Shown here: positions 52,320 to 61,500 of the stretch, one piece after another | Layout: every line of letters starts with the position of its first letter | How positions within the stretch are numbered: the first letter of the stretch is position 1 | Assembly: GCF_031456545.1 (NCBI RefSeq) | Contig: NZ_JAVDUV010000001.1 | Location: 2,793,557 to 2,857,556, forward strand | Source: Agromyces sp. 3263 | GTDB taxonomy: Bacteria; Actinomycetota; Actinomycetes; Actinomycetales; Microbacteriaceae | Length of the DNA: 64,000 nucleotides | Direction of reading: 5' to 3' | Notes under the pieces: model-generated | The model's database searches: none | What the model was told of the DNA's origin: nothing | What the model saw: the letters and a program-made list of their open reading frames with translations, nothing else | Translations under genes and position numbers: made by a program

Positions 52320-52378
52320 AGGGACCTCCAGCTGCTCGGCGCGGCATCGACACCGCGCCGCCAGTCTAGCGTCGAACG

Positions 52379-53542
52379 CTAGCCCTCGACGGGACCGAGC
52401 CAGGCGTTGGCCACCGTGCTGTGCGCCGACTCGTCGTCGGACGGGTGGAAGATCCCGGCGAGCACGTCGCGGTACAGCCGCCCGAGCTCCGAGCCCGAGA
52501 AGTACGACGAGCCGCCGGAGACGCGCACCGCCTGGTCGACGACGTGCTTCGCCGTCTCCGTCGCGCGCACCTTCACGCCGACCAGCTTGGCGAACCAGCG
52601 GGAACCGTGGTCGACGAGCCCGTCGAGGTCCCGGGCGATGGCCAGCAGCTGCGGCTCGATCGCGTCCTGGGCGATCGCCGCGTCGGCGACCCGCCAGCGG
52701 ATGTCGGGGTCCTGTGCGAGCGGTGCGCCGTCGCGCTTCATGGAGGTGCGCCGGTGGGCGGCCGCCACCGCGAGGTCGAGCGCGCGGGCGCCGATCCCTG
52801 AGTACACCGCGGCGAGGAGCAGCTCGAAGCTCGCGAAGATGCCGAAGATGAGGGGGTCGGCGTTCGGGCCCGGGTCGAGGCGTCGCACGATGCGGTCGGG
52901 CGCCGCGAACGCGCCGTCGAGCACCGTCGTGCGGCTCTGCGACGCACGCATGCCGAGAGTGTCCCAGTCGTCGAGGATCCGGATGTCGGGATCCTCCCGA
53001 TCGATGAACGCGTAGACGATCTTCGGTGCATCGGCCGACGACGTGTCGAGGCCCATCGTGCCGAGCCTCGTCCACGCTGGAGAGAGCGAGGTGAAGATCT
53101 TCCGCCCGCTGAAGCGGTAGCCGCCGTCCGGCTGCGGTTCGGCCGCGGTCCGCGACCCGAACAGCATGAGGTCGTTGCCGGCCTCGCTGATGCCGAACCC
53201 GAAGACCTCGCCGTCACCGGCCTCGCGCAGCAGGAAGTCGAGCGTGTCGTCGCCCCGATCGCGGAGGATCTTCGCGACGCCGGTCCACACGAGGTGCATG
53301 TTCACGGCGAGTGCAGTGGCCGGTGCCGCGCCGGCCAGGCGCCCCTGCGCGCGCACGGCGTCCTCGAACCTCCAGCCGAGCCCGCCGTACTCCTCCGGCA
53401 CGAGGGCCGTGAGGTACCCGGCTGCGCGGAGGTCGGCGAGGTCCGCGTCGAAGAACGCGTTGTCGCGGTCGTATCCGGCGGCGCGCTCGCGCACCCGTTC
53501 GAGGAGTTCATCGTCGAGGACGGAGTCTGGCGTCGCGCTCAC
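52379..53542 (-). CDS. Acyl-CoA dehydrogenase-family flavoprotein
   Basis: 387 residues with the three-domain ACAD layout: LTALVPEEYGGLGWRFEDAVRAQ at the start, FGFGISEAGNDLMLF and FSGRKIFTSLSPAW in the middle barrel, and a C-terminal helical bundle with RVSGGSSYFSGSELGRLYRDVLAG. The expected catalytic glutamate is not clearly in place, so it may be one of the monooxygenase- or desulfurase-like members (DszC/NIBC-like) rather than a true dehydrogenase. GTG 53542 has TAGTCT 6 bases upstream. Confidence 0.85.
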   Translation of the reverse strand: MSATPDSVLDDELLERVRERAAGYDRDNAFFDADLADLRAAGYLTALVPEEYGGLGWRFEDAVRAQGRLAGAAPATALAVNMHLVWTGVAKILRDRGDDTLDFLLREAGDGEVFGFGISEAGNDLMLFGSRTAAEPQPDGGYRFSGRKIFTSLSPAWTRLGTMGLDTSSADAPKIVYAFIDREDPDIRILDDWDTLGMRASQSRTTVLDGAFAAPDRIVRRLDPGPNADPLIFGIFASFELLLAAVYSGIGARALDLAVAAAHRRTSMKRDGAPLAQDPDIRWRVADAAIAQDAIEPQLLAIARDLDGLVDHGSRWFAKLVGVKVRATETAKHVVDQAVRVSGGSSYFSGSELGRLYRDVLAGIFHPSDDESAHSTVANAWLGPVEG

Positions 53543-53551
53543 GACGCCAGA

Positions 53552-54478
53552 CTACGCCTCGGGCGAGTCGTGGCGCGGGGCGGCCGTCGTGTGATCGGCC
53601 GGCCGCCGCCGGCGGGTGGTCAGCACGACGATGAGGATGACGACGGCGCCGGTGACGAGCGCGGCGAGCAGCCACGGCAGGGCCACGCCGATCGCCACCC
53701 CGAGCCACGCGGCGAAGCCGACGAGGGCGTTCCAGCCGACCACGATGCCGCTCCAGAAATCGTCGGGCCGGGGGTCGGGCGCGGCCGCCGCGGTCACGAG
53801 CTCGAGGCCGATCGTGGCGTAGTCGACCTGGTCGACGAGCGAGTCCCGCTGCTGGGTGAGGCTGTCCAGCTCCGCCTGCCGGGTGGTCAGCTCCGACTCG
53901 ATGGCGATGAGGTCGGTCACCGTCGTGGCGGTGGCGAGCAGCTGCGTGAGGCGGTCGACCGACACGGTGAGCGCCTCGATGCGGCCGTCGAGGTCCTGGC
54001 GCTGCTGCGTGACATCCGACGCGTTCATGGACACCGAGTTGACGGTGCCGAGCGTCCGAAGCTCGTCGACCACGTCGTCCACGACGTCGGACGGCACGCG
54101 CAGCGTGAGCGATGCGCTGGGCGGCTGCGCGTCGGTGCCGGGGCTCTCGGAGCGGTTGTCGACGCGGCCGCCGGCGTCCTCGGCGATCGTCGCGGCATCC
54201 TCCGCGGCGGCGATGGGGTCGTCGACGGTGACCGAGGCCCAGCCGGTGGTGATGACGCTGCGGTCGGCCGCATCGGCATCGGCGCCCGACGCGGGCGACG
54301 TTGCCGACTCCGCCGACTGGTCGGCGGCCTGGTCCTGCGCCTCGCCCGGCTGGGGTGCGACGGGACCGGCGGGGGCCTCGACCATCGGCGCGGTGGAGTC
54401 GTGCGCTCCCATCGAGCATCCGGAGAGGAGCAGTGCGGTGATCGCGGCGGCGGCCGCCGCGGGTGCGAGTCGTCTCAT
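53552..54478 (-). CDS. DUF4349 lipoprotein with C-terminal membrane helix
   Basis: 308 residues. Lipobox LLLSGCS puts the lipidated cysteine at residue 21. An acidic Ala/Asp linker, then the DUF4349 part (about 75-225: GWASVTVDDPIAAAEDA, SLTLRVPSDVVDDVVDEL, LDGRIEALTVSVDRLTQLL coiled coil), a membrane helix (about 262-288) and a basic end follow. Function is unknown; family members are envelope proteins. TACAGT (54485-54490) lies 6 bases before the ATG. It is followed closely by the acyl-CoA dehydrogenase-like gene. Confidence 0.88.
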   Translation of the reverse strand: MRRLAPAAAAAAITALLLSGCSMGAHDSTAPMVEAPAGPVAPQPGEAQDQAADQSAESATSPASGADADAADRSVITTGWASVTVDDPIAAAEDAATIAEDAGGRVDNRSESPGTDAQPPSASLTLRVPSDVVDDVVDELRTLGTVNSVSMNASDVTQQRQDLDGRIEALTVSVDRLTQLLATATTVTDLIAIESELTTRQAELDSLTQQRDSLVDQVDYATIGLELVTAAAAPDPRPDDFWSGIVVGWNALVGFAAWLGVAIGVALPWLLAALVTGAVVILIVVLTTRRRRPADHTTAAPRHDSPEA

Positions 54479-54553
54479 GCGCTCACTGTATTGCCGGGCA
54501 GGAATGCGATGTCTGGGCCCGTGCTGGGAGTCGGGTCACGATCGGATTGCGGC

Positions 54554-55387
54554 TCAGTCGAGGTCGGGGTCGCGGCCGGTGCGCTCGCCGGTCTCGAGCG
54601 TGGCCAGCGCCGCGAGGTCCTCGTCGTCGAGCGCGAAGTCGAAGACGTCGAGGTTCTCGCGCAGCCGCGCTGCCGACGACGCCTTCGGGATGACGACATT
54701 GCCGAGCTCGACGTGCCAGCGCAGCACGATCTGCGCCGGTGTGCGCCCGTGCTTGTCGGCGAGGTCGTCGAGCAGCGGCGTGCCGAGCACCCGGCCGCGT
54801 GCGAGGGGCGACCACGCCTCGGTGCGGATGCCGCGTGCCGAATCGAACTCGCGCACCGCCGCCTGGGGCAGCCACGGATGCAGCTCCACCTGGTTCACGA
54901 CGGGGGCGACCCCGGTCTCGGCGACGAGGCGCTCGATGTGGTGGGGATGGAAGTTGGCCACGCCGATGGATCGCACGCGGCCCTCCTCCTGCAGCCGGAT
55001 CAGCGCTCGCCACGTGTCGACATAGCGGTCGGTCGACGGCACCGGCCAGTGGATGAGGTAGAGGTCGAGCGAGTCGAGGCCGAGCCGGTCCATGCTCGCG
55101 TCGAAGGCGCGCATCGTGGTGTCGAAGCCGTTGTCGTCCTTCCAGACCTTGGTGGTGACGAAGAGCTCCTCCCGCGCCACGGGCGCCCCGCGCACGGCGC
55201 GCCCCACCTCCGCCTCGTTGGCGTAGAACGCGGCCGTGTCGAGGTGCCGGTACCCGAGCTCGATCGCGGTACGGCAGAGCGCCTCTGCGTCGCCGGCCGG
55301 CACCTTGTACAGTCCGAGGCCGAGCTGCGGGATCATGGCGCCGTCGTCGAGCGACAGCGTCGGGGCGGGTACGACGGGCTGGGACAT
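54554..55387 (-). CDS. Aldo/keto reductase (2,5-diketo-gluconate reductase-like)
   Basis: 277-residue TIM-barrel NADPH reductase. Catalytic residues D, Y, K and H fall in GYRHLDTAAFYANE, TKVWKDDNG and LYLIHWPVP, and the cofactor loop is VIPKASSAARLREN. It reduces sugar or other carbonyls. Start ATG 55387 begins MSQPVVPAPTLSLDDG. The similar gene at 62680 is a paralogue. The MFS gene lies 11 bases upstream on the same strand, so the two may be cotranscribed. Confidence 0.95.
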   Translation of the reverse strand: MSQPVVPAPTLSLDDGAMIPQLGLGLYKVPAGDAEALCRTAIELGYRHLDTAAFYANEAEVGRAVRGAPVAREELFVTTKVWKDDNGFDTTMRAFDASMDRLGLDSLDLYLIHWPVPSTDRYVDTWRALIRLQEEGRVRSIGVANFHPHHIERLVAETGVAPVVNQVELHPWLPQAAVREFDSARGIRTEAWSPLARGRVLGTPLLDDLADKHGRTPAQIVLRWHVELGNVVIPKASSAARLRENLDVFDFALDDEDLAALATLETGERTGRDPDLD

Positions 55388-55398
55388 CCGGATTCCTC

Positions 55399-56607
55399 TC
55401 AACTGGGTTGCAGCGGCACCGGTTCGGTGTCGGGGATCGGGCTGGCATCGCGGCCACGCAGGTCCGGATGCCACGGGCGCCCGATCACGGCGGCGACGAC
55501 GCCGAGGAACGCCAGCCCCGACGCGGCCCAGAACGCGCCCTGCGCCCCGGACCCGTCGATCAGGAACCCGGCGAGCGCCGAGCCGAGCGCCGCGCCGATG
55601 AGCTGGCCGGTGCCGACCCAGCCGTAGGCCTCCGCGGTGTCGCTGAACTTCACGCTCGCCGACACGATGGCGAACAGCACGGCGAGCGCGGGGGCGATGC
55701 CGATGCCCGCGATGAAGAGCGTGATCGCGAGCCACCAGAAGTCCATGGCGAAGGCCGCGAGCGCGACGCCGACGAACACGATGAGCAGGCGGCGGGCTGT
55801 GGCCCACGGTCCGATGGGGACGTGGCCGAGGAAGAGGCCGCCGGCGAGCGAGCCGACGGAGAAGACGGCGAGCACGATGCCGGCCTCGGCCCCGTCGTGA
55901 CCGAACGCGGCCACGACGCCCGCCTCGACCGCGGCGCAGGCGCCGATGAGCAGGAAGCCGACGATCGTGGCCAGCATGACCGCCGGTCGGGCCAGCACCG
56001 CACCGAAGCGACGCTTGGAACGGGGGATCCGCACGCGACCGAGCTCGGGCGACGAGATGAACCAGACGCCGCCGATGACCATCATGGCGGCGGCGAGCAG
56101 GATGGCCCAGACGGTGCCGACCTGCGTCGCCACGAACGTCGTCACGACCGGGCCCACGACCCAGATGATCTCCTGCGCCGAGGCGTCGAGGGAGAACAGC
56201 GGCGTGAGCTGGCGCGAGTTCACCATCTTGGGGTAGATCGTGCGCACGGCGGGCTGCACAGGCGGGGTGGAGAGCCCGGCGACGAGGCCGACCGCCATGT
56301 ACGCGGGCACCGACATGGGCACGACGCCGATCGTGACGATCGCGGTGACGCACACGGCCAGCGTGGTGATGAGCACCGGTCGCATGCCGAAGCGGCCCAT
56401 GAGGCGGCTCGTGAGCGGCCCGGCGACGGCCTGGCCGATCGAGGTCGCGGCGAGTACGAGGCCCGCCGCGCCATAGGAGCCGGTCTGCCGTTCGACATGG
56501 AGGAGGAACGCGAGCGACAGCATTCCCGACGGGAATCGTGCGGTCAGCTGGGCGGCGATGATCCGAGCGACGCCCGGGGTTCTGAGGAGATCGGAGTAGC
56601 TGCCCAC
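55399..56607 (-). CDS. MFS transporter (12 spans)
   Basis: 402 residues with about 12 membrane segments. TSRLMGRFGMRPVLITTLAV is motif A-like. The profile fits an uptake or efflux protein of the sugar/drug type, substrate unknown. GTG 56607 gives the start MGSYSDLLRTPGVARII. It shares an operon-like position with the aldo/keto reductase downstream (11-base gap), suggesting a common substrate (inference). Confidence 0.88.
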   Translation of the reverse strand: MGSYSDLLRTPGVARIIAAQLTARFPSGMLSLAFLLHVERQTGSYGAAGLVLAATSIGQAVAGPLTSRLMGRFGMRPVLITTLAVCVTAIVTIGVVPMSVPAYMAVGLVAGLSTPPVQPAVRTIYPKMVNSRQLTPLFSLDASAQEIIWVVGPVVTTFVATQVGTVWAILLAAAMMVIGGVWFISSPELGRVRIPRSKRRFGAVLARPAVMLATIVGFLLIGACAAVEAGVVAAFGHDGAEAGIVLAVFSVGSLAGGLFLGHVPIGPWATARRLLIVFVGVALAAFAMDFWWLAITLFIAGIGIAPALAVLFAIVSASVKFSDTAEAYGWVGTGQLIGAALGSALAGFLIDGSGAQGAFWAASGLAFLGVVAAVIGRPWHPDLRGRDASPIPDTEPVPLQPS

Positions 56608-56695
56608 GGTCCGTCCACTCTATCGAGGCGGATGCCGGGGCAGCAGGTGGCACGCGACGGCGGCCGGACGCGGGGCGCCGCGCCGGCGACGCATG

Positions 56696-56736
56696 CGTCG
56701 GCCCTCCCCGCGGCCGTGCCGAAGGGAGGGCCGACG
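56696..56736 (-). terminator. Terminator of the M28 peptidase gene
   Basis: Perfect 13-bp stem (CGTCGGCCCTCCC / GGGAGGGCCGACG) with a 15-base loop, 7 bases beyond the peptidase stop on the minus strand. Confidence 0.75.
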
Positions 56737-56743
56737 TGTCCGT

Positions 56744-58390
56744 TCAGCGTCGGAAGTGCGAACCGAGACGGTCTCCGACGTGCTGCCCGGCGACGGGGGA
56801 CGCCTTGGCCGTGCCGTTCACCGCACTCGTCGACATGGCGTACGTGAGGATCGCGTGCGCCGCGGCATCCGCCATCTGCTCGAGTGCCAGCGTGTTGACG
56901 TTGCTGATCACGCCCTCGTACTCGAGTGCGCCGTCGTACGCGTCGTTCAGCGCCGCGTAGAGGCCGGCGTCCGCGCCGTCACCGATCGGGTCCATGCTGT
57001 CGCAGGCCTGGTGGTAGCACGGGTCGAACGAGACCGGCTCGCCCTCGTACGTGGCGAGGCCGCCGTAGAGCGCGACCTGGTCCTCGGACTTCGCGTCCTC
57101 GGCTCCGGTGAACAGGCCTCCTGCCGGGATGCCGGCACTGATGAACGCGTCGTAGTCCGAGCGTCCGTCGAAGGCGGTCGGTTCCGTGGCGAGGTCCTGC
57201 GAGGCGAAGTAGTCCTCGAAGACCCCCTCGATGCCGGCGCTTCCGTTCGGGCCGGAGGTGCCGAAGGCGTCGCCGTTCCCGTCGTAGATGAACCGGCCGA
57301 AGTTGGGCGAGCCGATCATGTCGAAGTTGAGGTAGAGGCTGATGTCCTTCGCCTGGCGCTTCGTGAGGGAGTCGACGTAGTACTGCGACCCGACGAGGCC
57401 GGCCTCCTCGGCGCCCCACCATGCGAAGCGCACGGTGTTGCGCGGCTCGATGCCGAGATTCGCCATCTGGAGGGCGATCTCGAGCAGCGTCGCCGAGCCG
57501 GTGCCGTTGTCCTCGATCCCGGGGCCCTCGGCGACGGAGTCGAGGTGTGCGCCGGCCATGACGACGCGGTCGTCGCGTCCGGTCGGCGTCTCGGCGATGA
57601 GGTTCGACGTGGGCACGTCGAGCTCGATGAGCGTGTCGGTCTGCAGGTGGACGACCACCTCTCCCTGCTCGAGCAGCGACGCGAGCTCGTCGCCGATCTC
57701 GAACGAGGTGCCGACGACCGGGATCGGGTCGGCGAACTCCGCCCCGAGCGTGGCGGCCAGCGTCTCGGTGCGGCCCTCCTGGCCCTCGTTGAAGATGATG
57801 ACGCCCACGGCGCCCGCGTCGAATGCGTTGTCGGCCTTCACCGAGAAGTCGCACGTGCCGCGCTGCACCAGGGCGATGTTCCCGGCGACGAAGTCGGCGA
57901 AGTCCTCGGGCTCGCAGCCGCTCGTCGAGGAGCCGGCCTCCGGCCCGGGCGGGAGCACGAGGTCGACCGCCTGGAGCGGCGCGGTCACGTCGCCACTGCC
58001 CGAGTAGTCGGCCGTGATGAAGTCCACGTTCGGTGCGTACACCGTCGGGTTCGGCGACACCTGGTCGAACTCCGGCTCGGACAGCTCGCGGAACGAGTTG
58101 AAGAGGAAGTCCTGCACGGTCACCTCATAGCCCGCGTCTTCGAGCAGGCCGGCGACGTAGTCGATGGAGGCGTCGTATCCCGGCGTGCCGCTCGCCCGGG
58201 TTCCGTCGTTCGCGTCGGCGATCGCCTGCAGTTCGGCCAGGTGATCCATGATGGCGTCGGCGGTCACGGCGGCTCGCAGCCCGCTCGTGTCGGTGGGCAC
58301 GGCCGCGATCGCTGGTGCGGTGCTGGTGGCGAGCGCGATGACCGCCGTGGCAGCCACCGCCCCGACTCCGATGGTGTGCGTTCTCTTCAC
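56744..58390 (-). CDS. Secreted M28-family aminopeptidase with PA domain
   Basis: 548 residues. A signal peptide (about 1-30, ending APAIAA) is followed by an M28 zinc-peptidase domain interrupted by a protease-associated insert (about 110-240; contains VQRGTCDFSVKADNAFDAGAVGVIIFN). Zinc and catalytic residues are in AGAHLDSVAEGPGIEDNGTG, WGAEEAGLVGSQYY, FDMIGSPNF, DYDAF and CYHQACD. It should release amino acids from peptides outside the cell. GTG 58390 has GGGAG upstream. A hairpin terminator follows. Confidence 0.95.
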   Translation of the reverse strand: MKRTHTIGVGAVAATAVIALATSTAPAIAAVPTDTSGLRAAVTADAIMDHLAELQAIADANDGTRASGTPGYDASIDYVAGLLEDAGYEVTVQDFLFNSFRELSEPEFDQVSPNPTVYAPNVDFITADYSGSGDVTAPLQAVDLVLPPGPEAGSSTSGCEPEDFADFVAGNIALVQRGTCDFSVKADNAFDAGAVGVIIFNEGQEGRTETLAATLGAEFADPIPVVGTSFEIGDELASLLEQGEVVVHLQTDTLIELDVPTSNLIAETPTGRDDRVVMAGAHLDSVAEGPGIEDNGTGSATLLEIALQMANLGIEPRNTVRFAWWGAEEAGLVGSQYYVDSLTKRQAKDISLYLNFDMIGSPNFGRFIYDGNGDAFGTSGPNGSAGIEGVFEDYFASQDLATEPTAFDGRSDYDAFISAGIPAGGLFTGAEDAKSEDQVALYGGLATYEGEPVSFDPCYHQACDSMDPIGDGADAGLYAALNDAYDGALEYEGVISNVNTLALEQMADAAAHAILTYAMSTSAVNGTAKASPVAGQHVGDRLGSHFRR

Positions 58391-58550
58391 GATGTTCTCC
58401 CTGCGTCGTTGCAGAACCGGGGGATGCGCCATTCGCGAGATTCGGATCGGGTGATTCGGGTGGATCGCGAGGGCGCCACCGGCCGCGACCACCATGCGTC
58501 GGGTGGGCGGCGAGGTCAACCCCTTGCGAACGTGGGATCCTTGCTCGTCG

Positions 58551-61500
58551 TCAGCCGGCGAGCGCCTTGGCGATGCGCTGCGGCGAGACGGTCTCGGCGG
58601 TGCGGAGCTCCTGCGCGAACAGGCCGACCCGCAGCTCCTCGAGCATCCAGCGGACGCGCACGAGCCGGCCGGGGCCCTCGGGGTCGATGGGGATCCGCCC
58701 GCCGGCCGCCTCGAATGCGGCGATCGACGGCTCCAGCTGGTTCATCGCCTGCCGGTCGCGTCCGGGATTCTCCTGCAGCTTCCGCACCCGCAGGAGGATC
58801 CCCTCCAGGTAGCGCGGGAGGTGCCGCAGGCGGTCGAGGCCGGTCGCCGAGACGAAGCCCGAGGGCACGAGCGCGCCGAGCTGGCTCCGCATGTCGCCGA
58901 GCGCGGCCATCAGGTGCATGCTCGAAGCGCCCGAGATCGCCCGGTCGGCTTCCCGCGCGAGGCGCAGGATGCGGGCGACGATCCCGACTGTCTCGAACAT
59001 CCGGTCGACGACGCTCGCCGCGACGGCGTCGCGCACAGCCTCGAATTCGGCGCGCGTCCAGAGCAGACCGTCGGGATGACGCGTGCGCAGCTCGGCCTCG
59101 ACGCAGGCCGCGAGGCAGTCGTCGAGCAGGGCCCGTGGCCCCGTATAGGCGCTGGCGGCGAGCGCGAGCTTCTCCTCGTTCGACAGGTGCTCCTGCACAT
59201 AGGCGACCGGCGTGGGCGTGGCCAGCACCAGCAGCCGACGGATGCCGCGGCGCGAAAGCCGGTCGCGCTCCTCCGCCGTGGCGACGAGCCGCAGGGCGAC
59301 CGAGGTCTTCTCGTCGACGAGCGCGGGGTAGGCGCGGATCACGTTGCCCGCCTGGCGGGTGTCGACATGGGCCGGCAGTTCGTCCCAGTCCCAGGAGGTG
59401 ACTCCGGCGCGCTCGGCGACGGCGGGCCCGGGTGCCGATGGCGTCCCAGCGACGGATGCCGCACCGCGCTCGCCGCCGTCCCGGGCGCCGGCGCCCGCGC
59501 TGCCCGCGGTCCCCGCGGTCCCCGCCCGCCCGCGCCCCGCCGCGCTGCCGGGCGCCGCGGTCACCGCCTTCGCCACCGCGTCGCGGGTGCGGTCGGCGAG
59601 GCGCGCCTGCAGCTCGCCGAGGTCCTTCGAGGTTCCGGCGACCCGACCTCGCTCGTCGACGGCCCGGAACGTCACGCGCAGGTGCGGCGGCACCCGGTCG
59701 AGGTCGAAGTCCGACGGATCGACCGGAGCGAACGTCAGCCGGCGGATGGCGTGCGCGATGACGGCGGGGAAGGCGTCGCGTGCCGTCCCTGCCTCGGGAC
59801 CGTCGGGCAGCTCGGCGGCGATCTTCCCGGCCCACTCGGCTGCGGGCACGACCTGCCGGCGCAGCACCTTGGGGAGGGTGCGGAGCATGGCGGTGATGAG
59901 CTCGTCGCGGAGGCCCGGCACCTGCCAGTCGAAGCCCATGGCCTCGACGCGGGGGAGCAGCACGAGCGGCACCACGACCGTCACGCCGTCGTCGTCGGCG
60001 CCGGGCTCGAAGCGGTAGGCGAGCGAGTACGTCTGGTCGTCCTGTCGCCAGCGGTCGGGGAACCCGTCGCCGCGGTCCGCGTCCGCCTCCTCGCCGAGCA
60101 GGTCGGCGCGCGTCATCGTGAGCAGGTCGGGGCGTCGCCGGTGCTCGCCGCGCCACCAGCGCTCGAAGGCGCGCGTGTCCGCGACCTCTGCCGGCACCCT
60201 CGCCTCGTAGAACGCCACGACCGCTTCGTCGCCGGCGAGGATGTCGCGCCGCCGCGTGCGCTCCTCGACCTCGCCGAGCTCGCGGCGCAGCGCACGGTTG
60301 CCCCGCACGAACGAGAACAGCCGGCGATCGAGGCGGCTCGTGTCCCAATCCTCCTCCACGAGGGCATGCCGGATGAAGAGCTCGCGAGCGAGCACGGTGT
60401 CGACACGCGAGAGCTGGATGCGCCGTTTCGCCACGATCGGCACGCCGAACAGCGTGACCTTCTCGTCGGCCACGGCCGAGCCCTGCCGGCGCTCCCAGCG
60501 AGGCTCGCTGAACGACCGCTTCGCGAGCGGGCCCGCCAGCTGCTCGGCCCAGGCCGGGTCGATCGCGGCGTTCGTTCGTGCGAACAGGCGGCTCGTCTCG
60601 ACGAGCTCGGCGCTCATGAGCGCCGCCGGCGGCTTCTTCGCGAGCGCGGAGCCGGGGAAGATCACGAACCTGGTGTTGCGCGCCCCGACGAACTCGGCCT
60701 GCTGGCGCCGCCCCTTTCGTTCGGACTCGCGGGCCGCGCCGGCCCCGCCGCGTCCGGTCGAGGTCTTCGCGTCGTCGCGGAGCCCGATCTGGGAGAGCAG
60801 GCCGGCGAGCAGCGCCCGGTGGATACCGTCGCCGTTCGGCTCGCCGGCGCGCTCGGCCACGTGCAGGCCCAACGGCTTCGCGAGCCGAACGAGCTGGCGG
60901 TAGAGGTCCTGCCACTCGCGCACGCGCAGGTAATTGAGGAACTCCGCCTTGCACATGCGCCGGAACGCGCTGCCGGAGAGTTCGCGCTGTTGTTCCTCGA
61001 GGTGGTTCCAGAGGTTCAGCAACGTGAGGAAGTCGCTGGTGGGGTCGACGAACCGAGCGTGGAACCCGTCGGCCTGCTCGCGCTTCTCGAGCGGTCGCTC
61101 GCGCGGGTCCTGGATGGTGAGGCCGGCCACGATCGCGAGCACCTCGCGCGACACGGCCTGCGCCTTCGACTCGAGCACCATGCGCGCGAAGCGCGGCTCG
61201 ATCGGCAGGCGCGACAGCTGGCGGCCGATGCGCGTGAGCTGCGGGCCGTCGCCGACGGCGCCGTCGTCGATCGCGCCGAGCTCGCGGAGCAGGTCGAGGC
61301 CGTCACGGATGCCACGGCTGTCGGGCGGGGTGAGGAAGGGGAACTCCTCGATCTGGCCGAGCCCGAGCGAGGCCATCTGGAGGATCACCGCCGCCAGGTT
61401 CGTGCGGAGGATCTCGGGGTCGGTGAACTCGGGCCGCCGCTCGTAGTCCTCCTCCGAGTAGAGGCGGATCGCGATGCCGTCGCTCGTGCGGCCGGATCGA

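Noticed and set aside
53294..55627. Long plus-strand frame across three minus-strand genes.
   Set aside because: Composition is Arg/Gly/Val/Ala-rich, spanning clear genes for acyl-CoA dehydrogenase-like, DUF4349 and aldo/keto reductase proteins.
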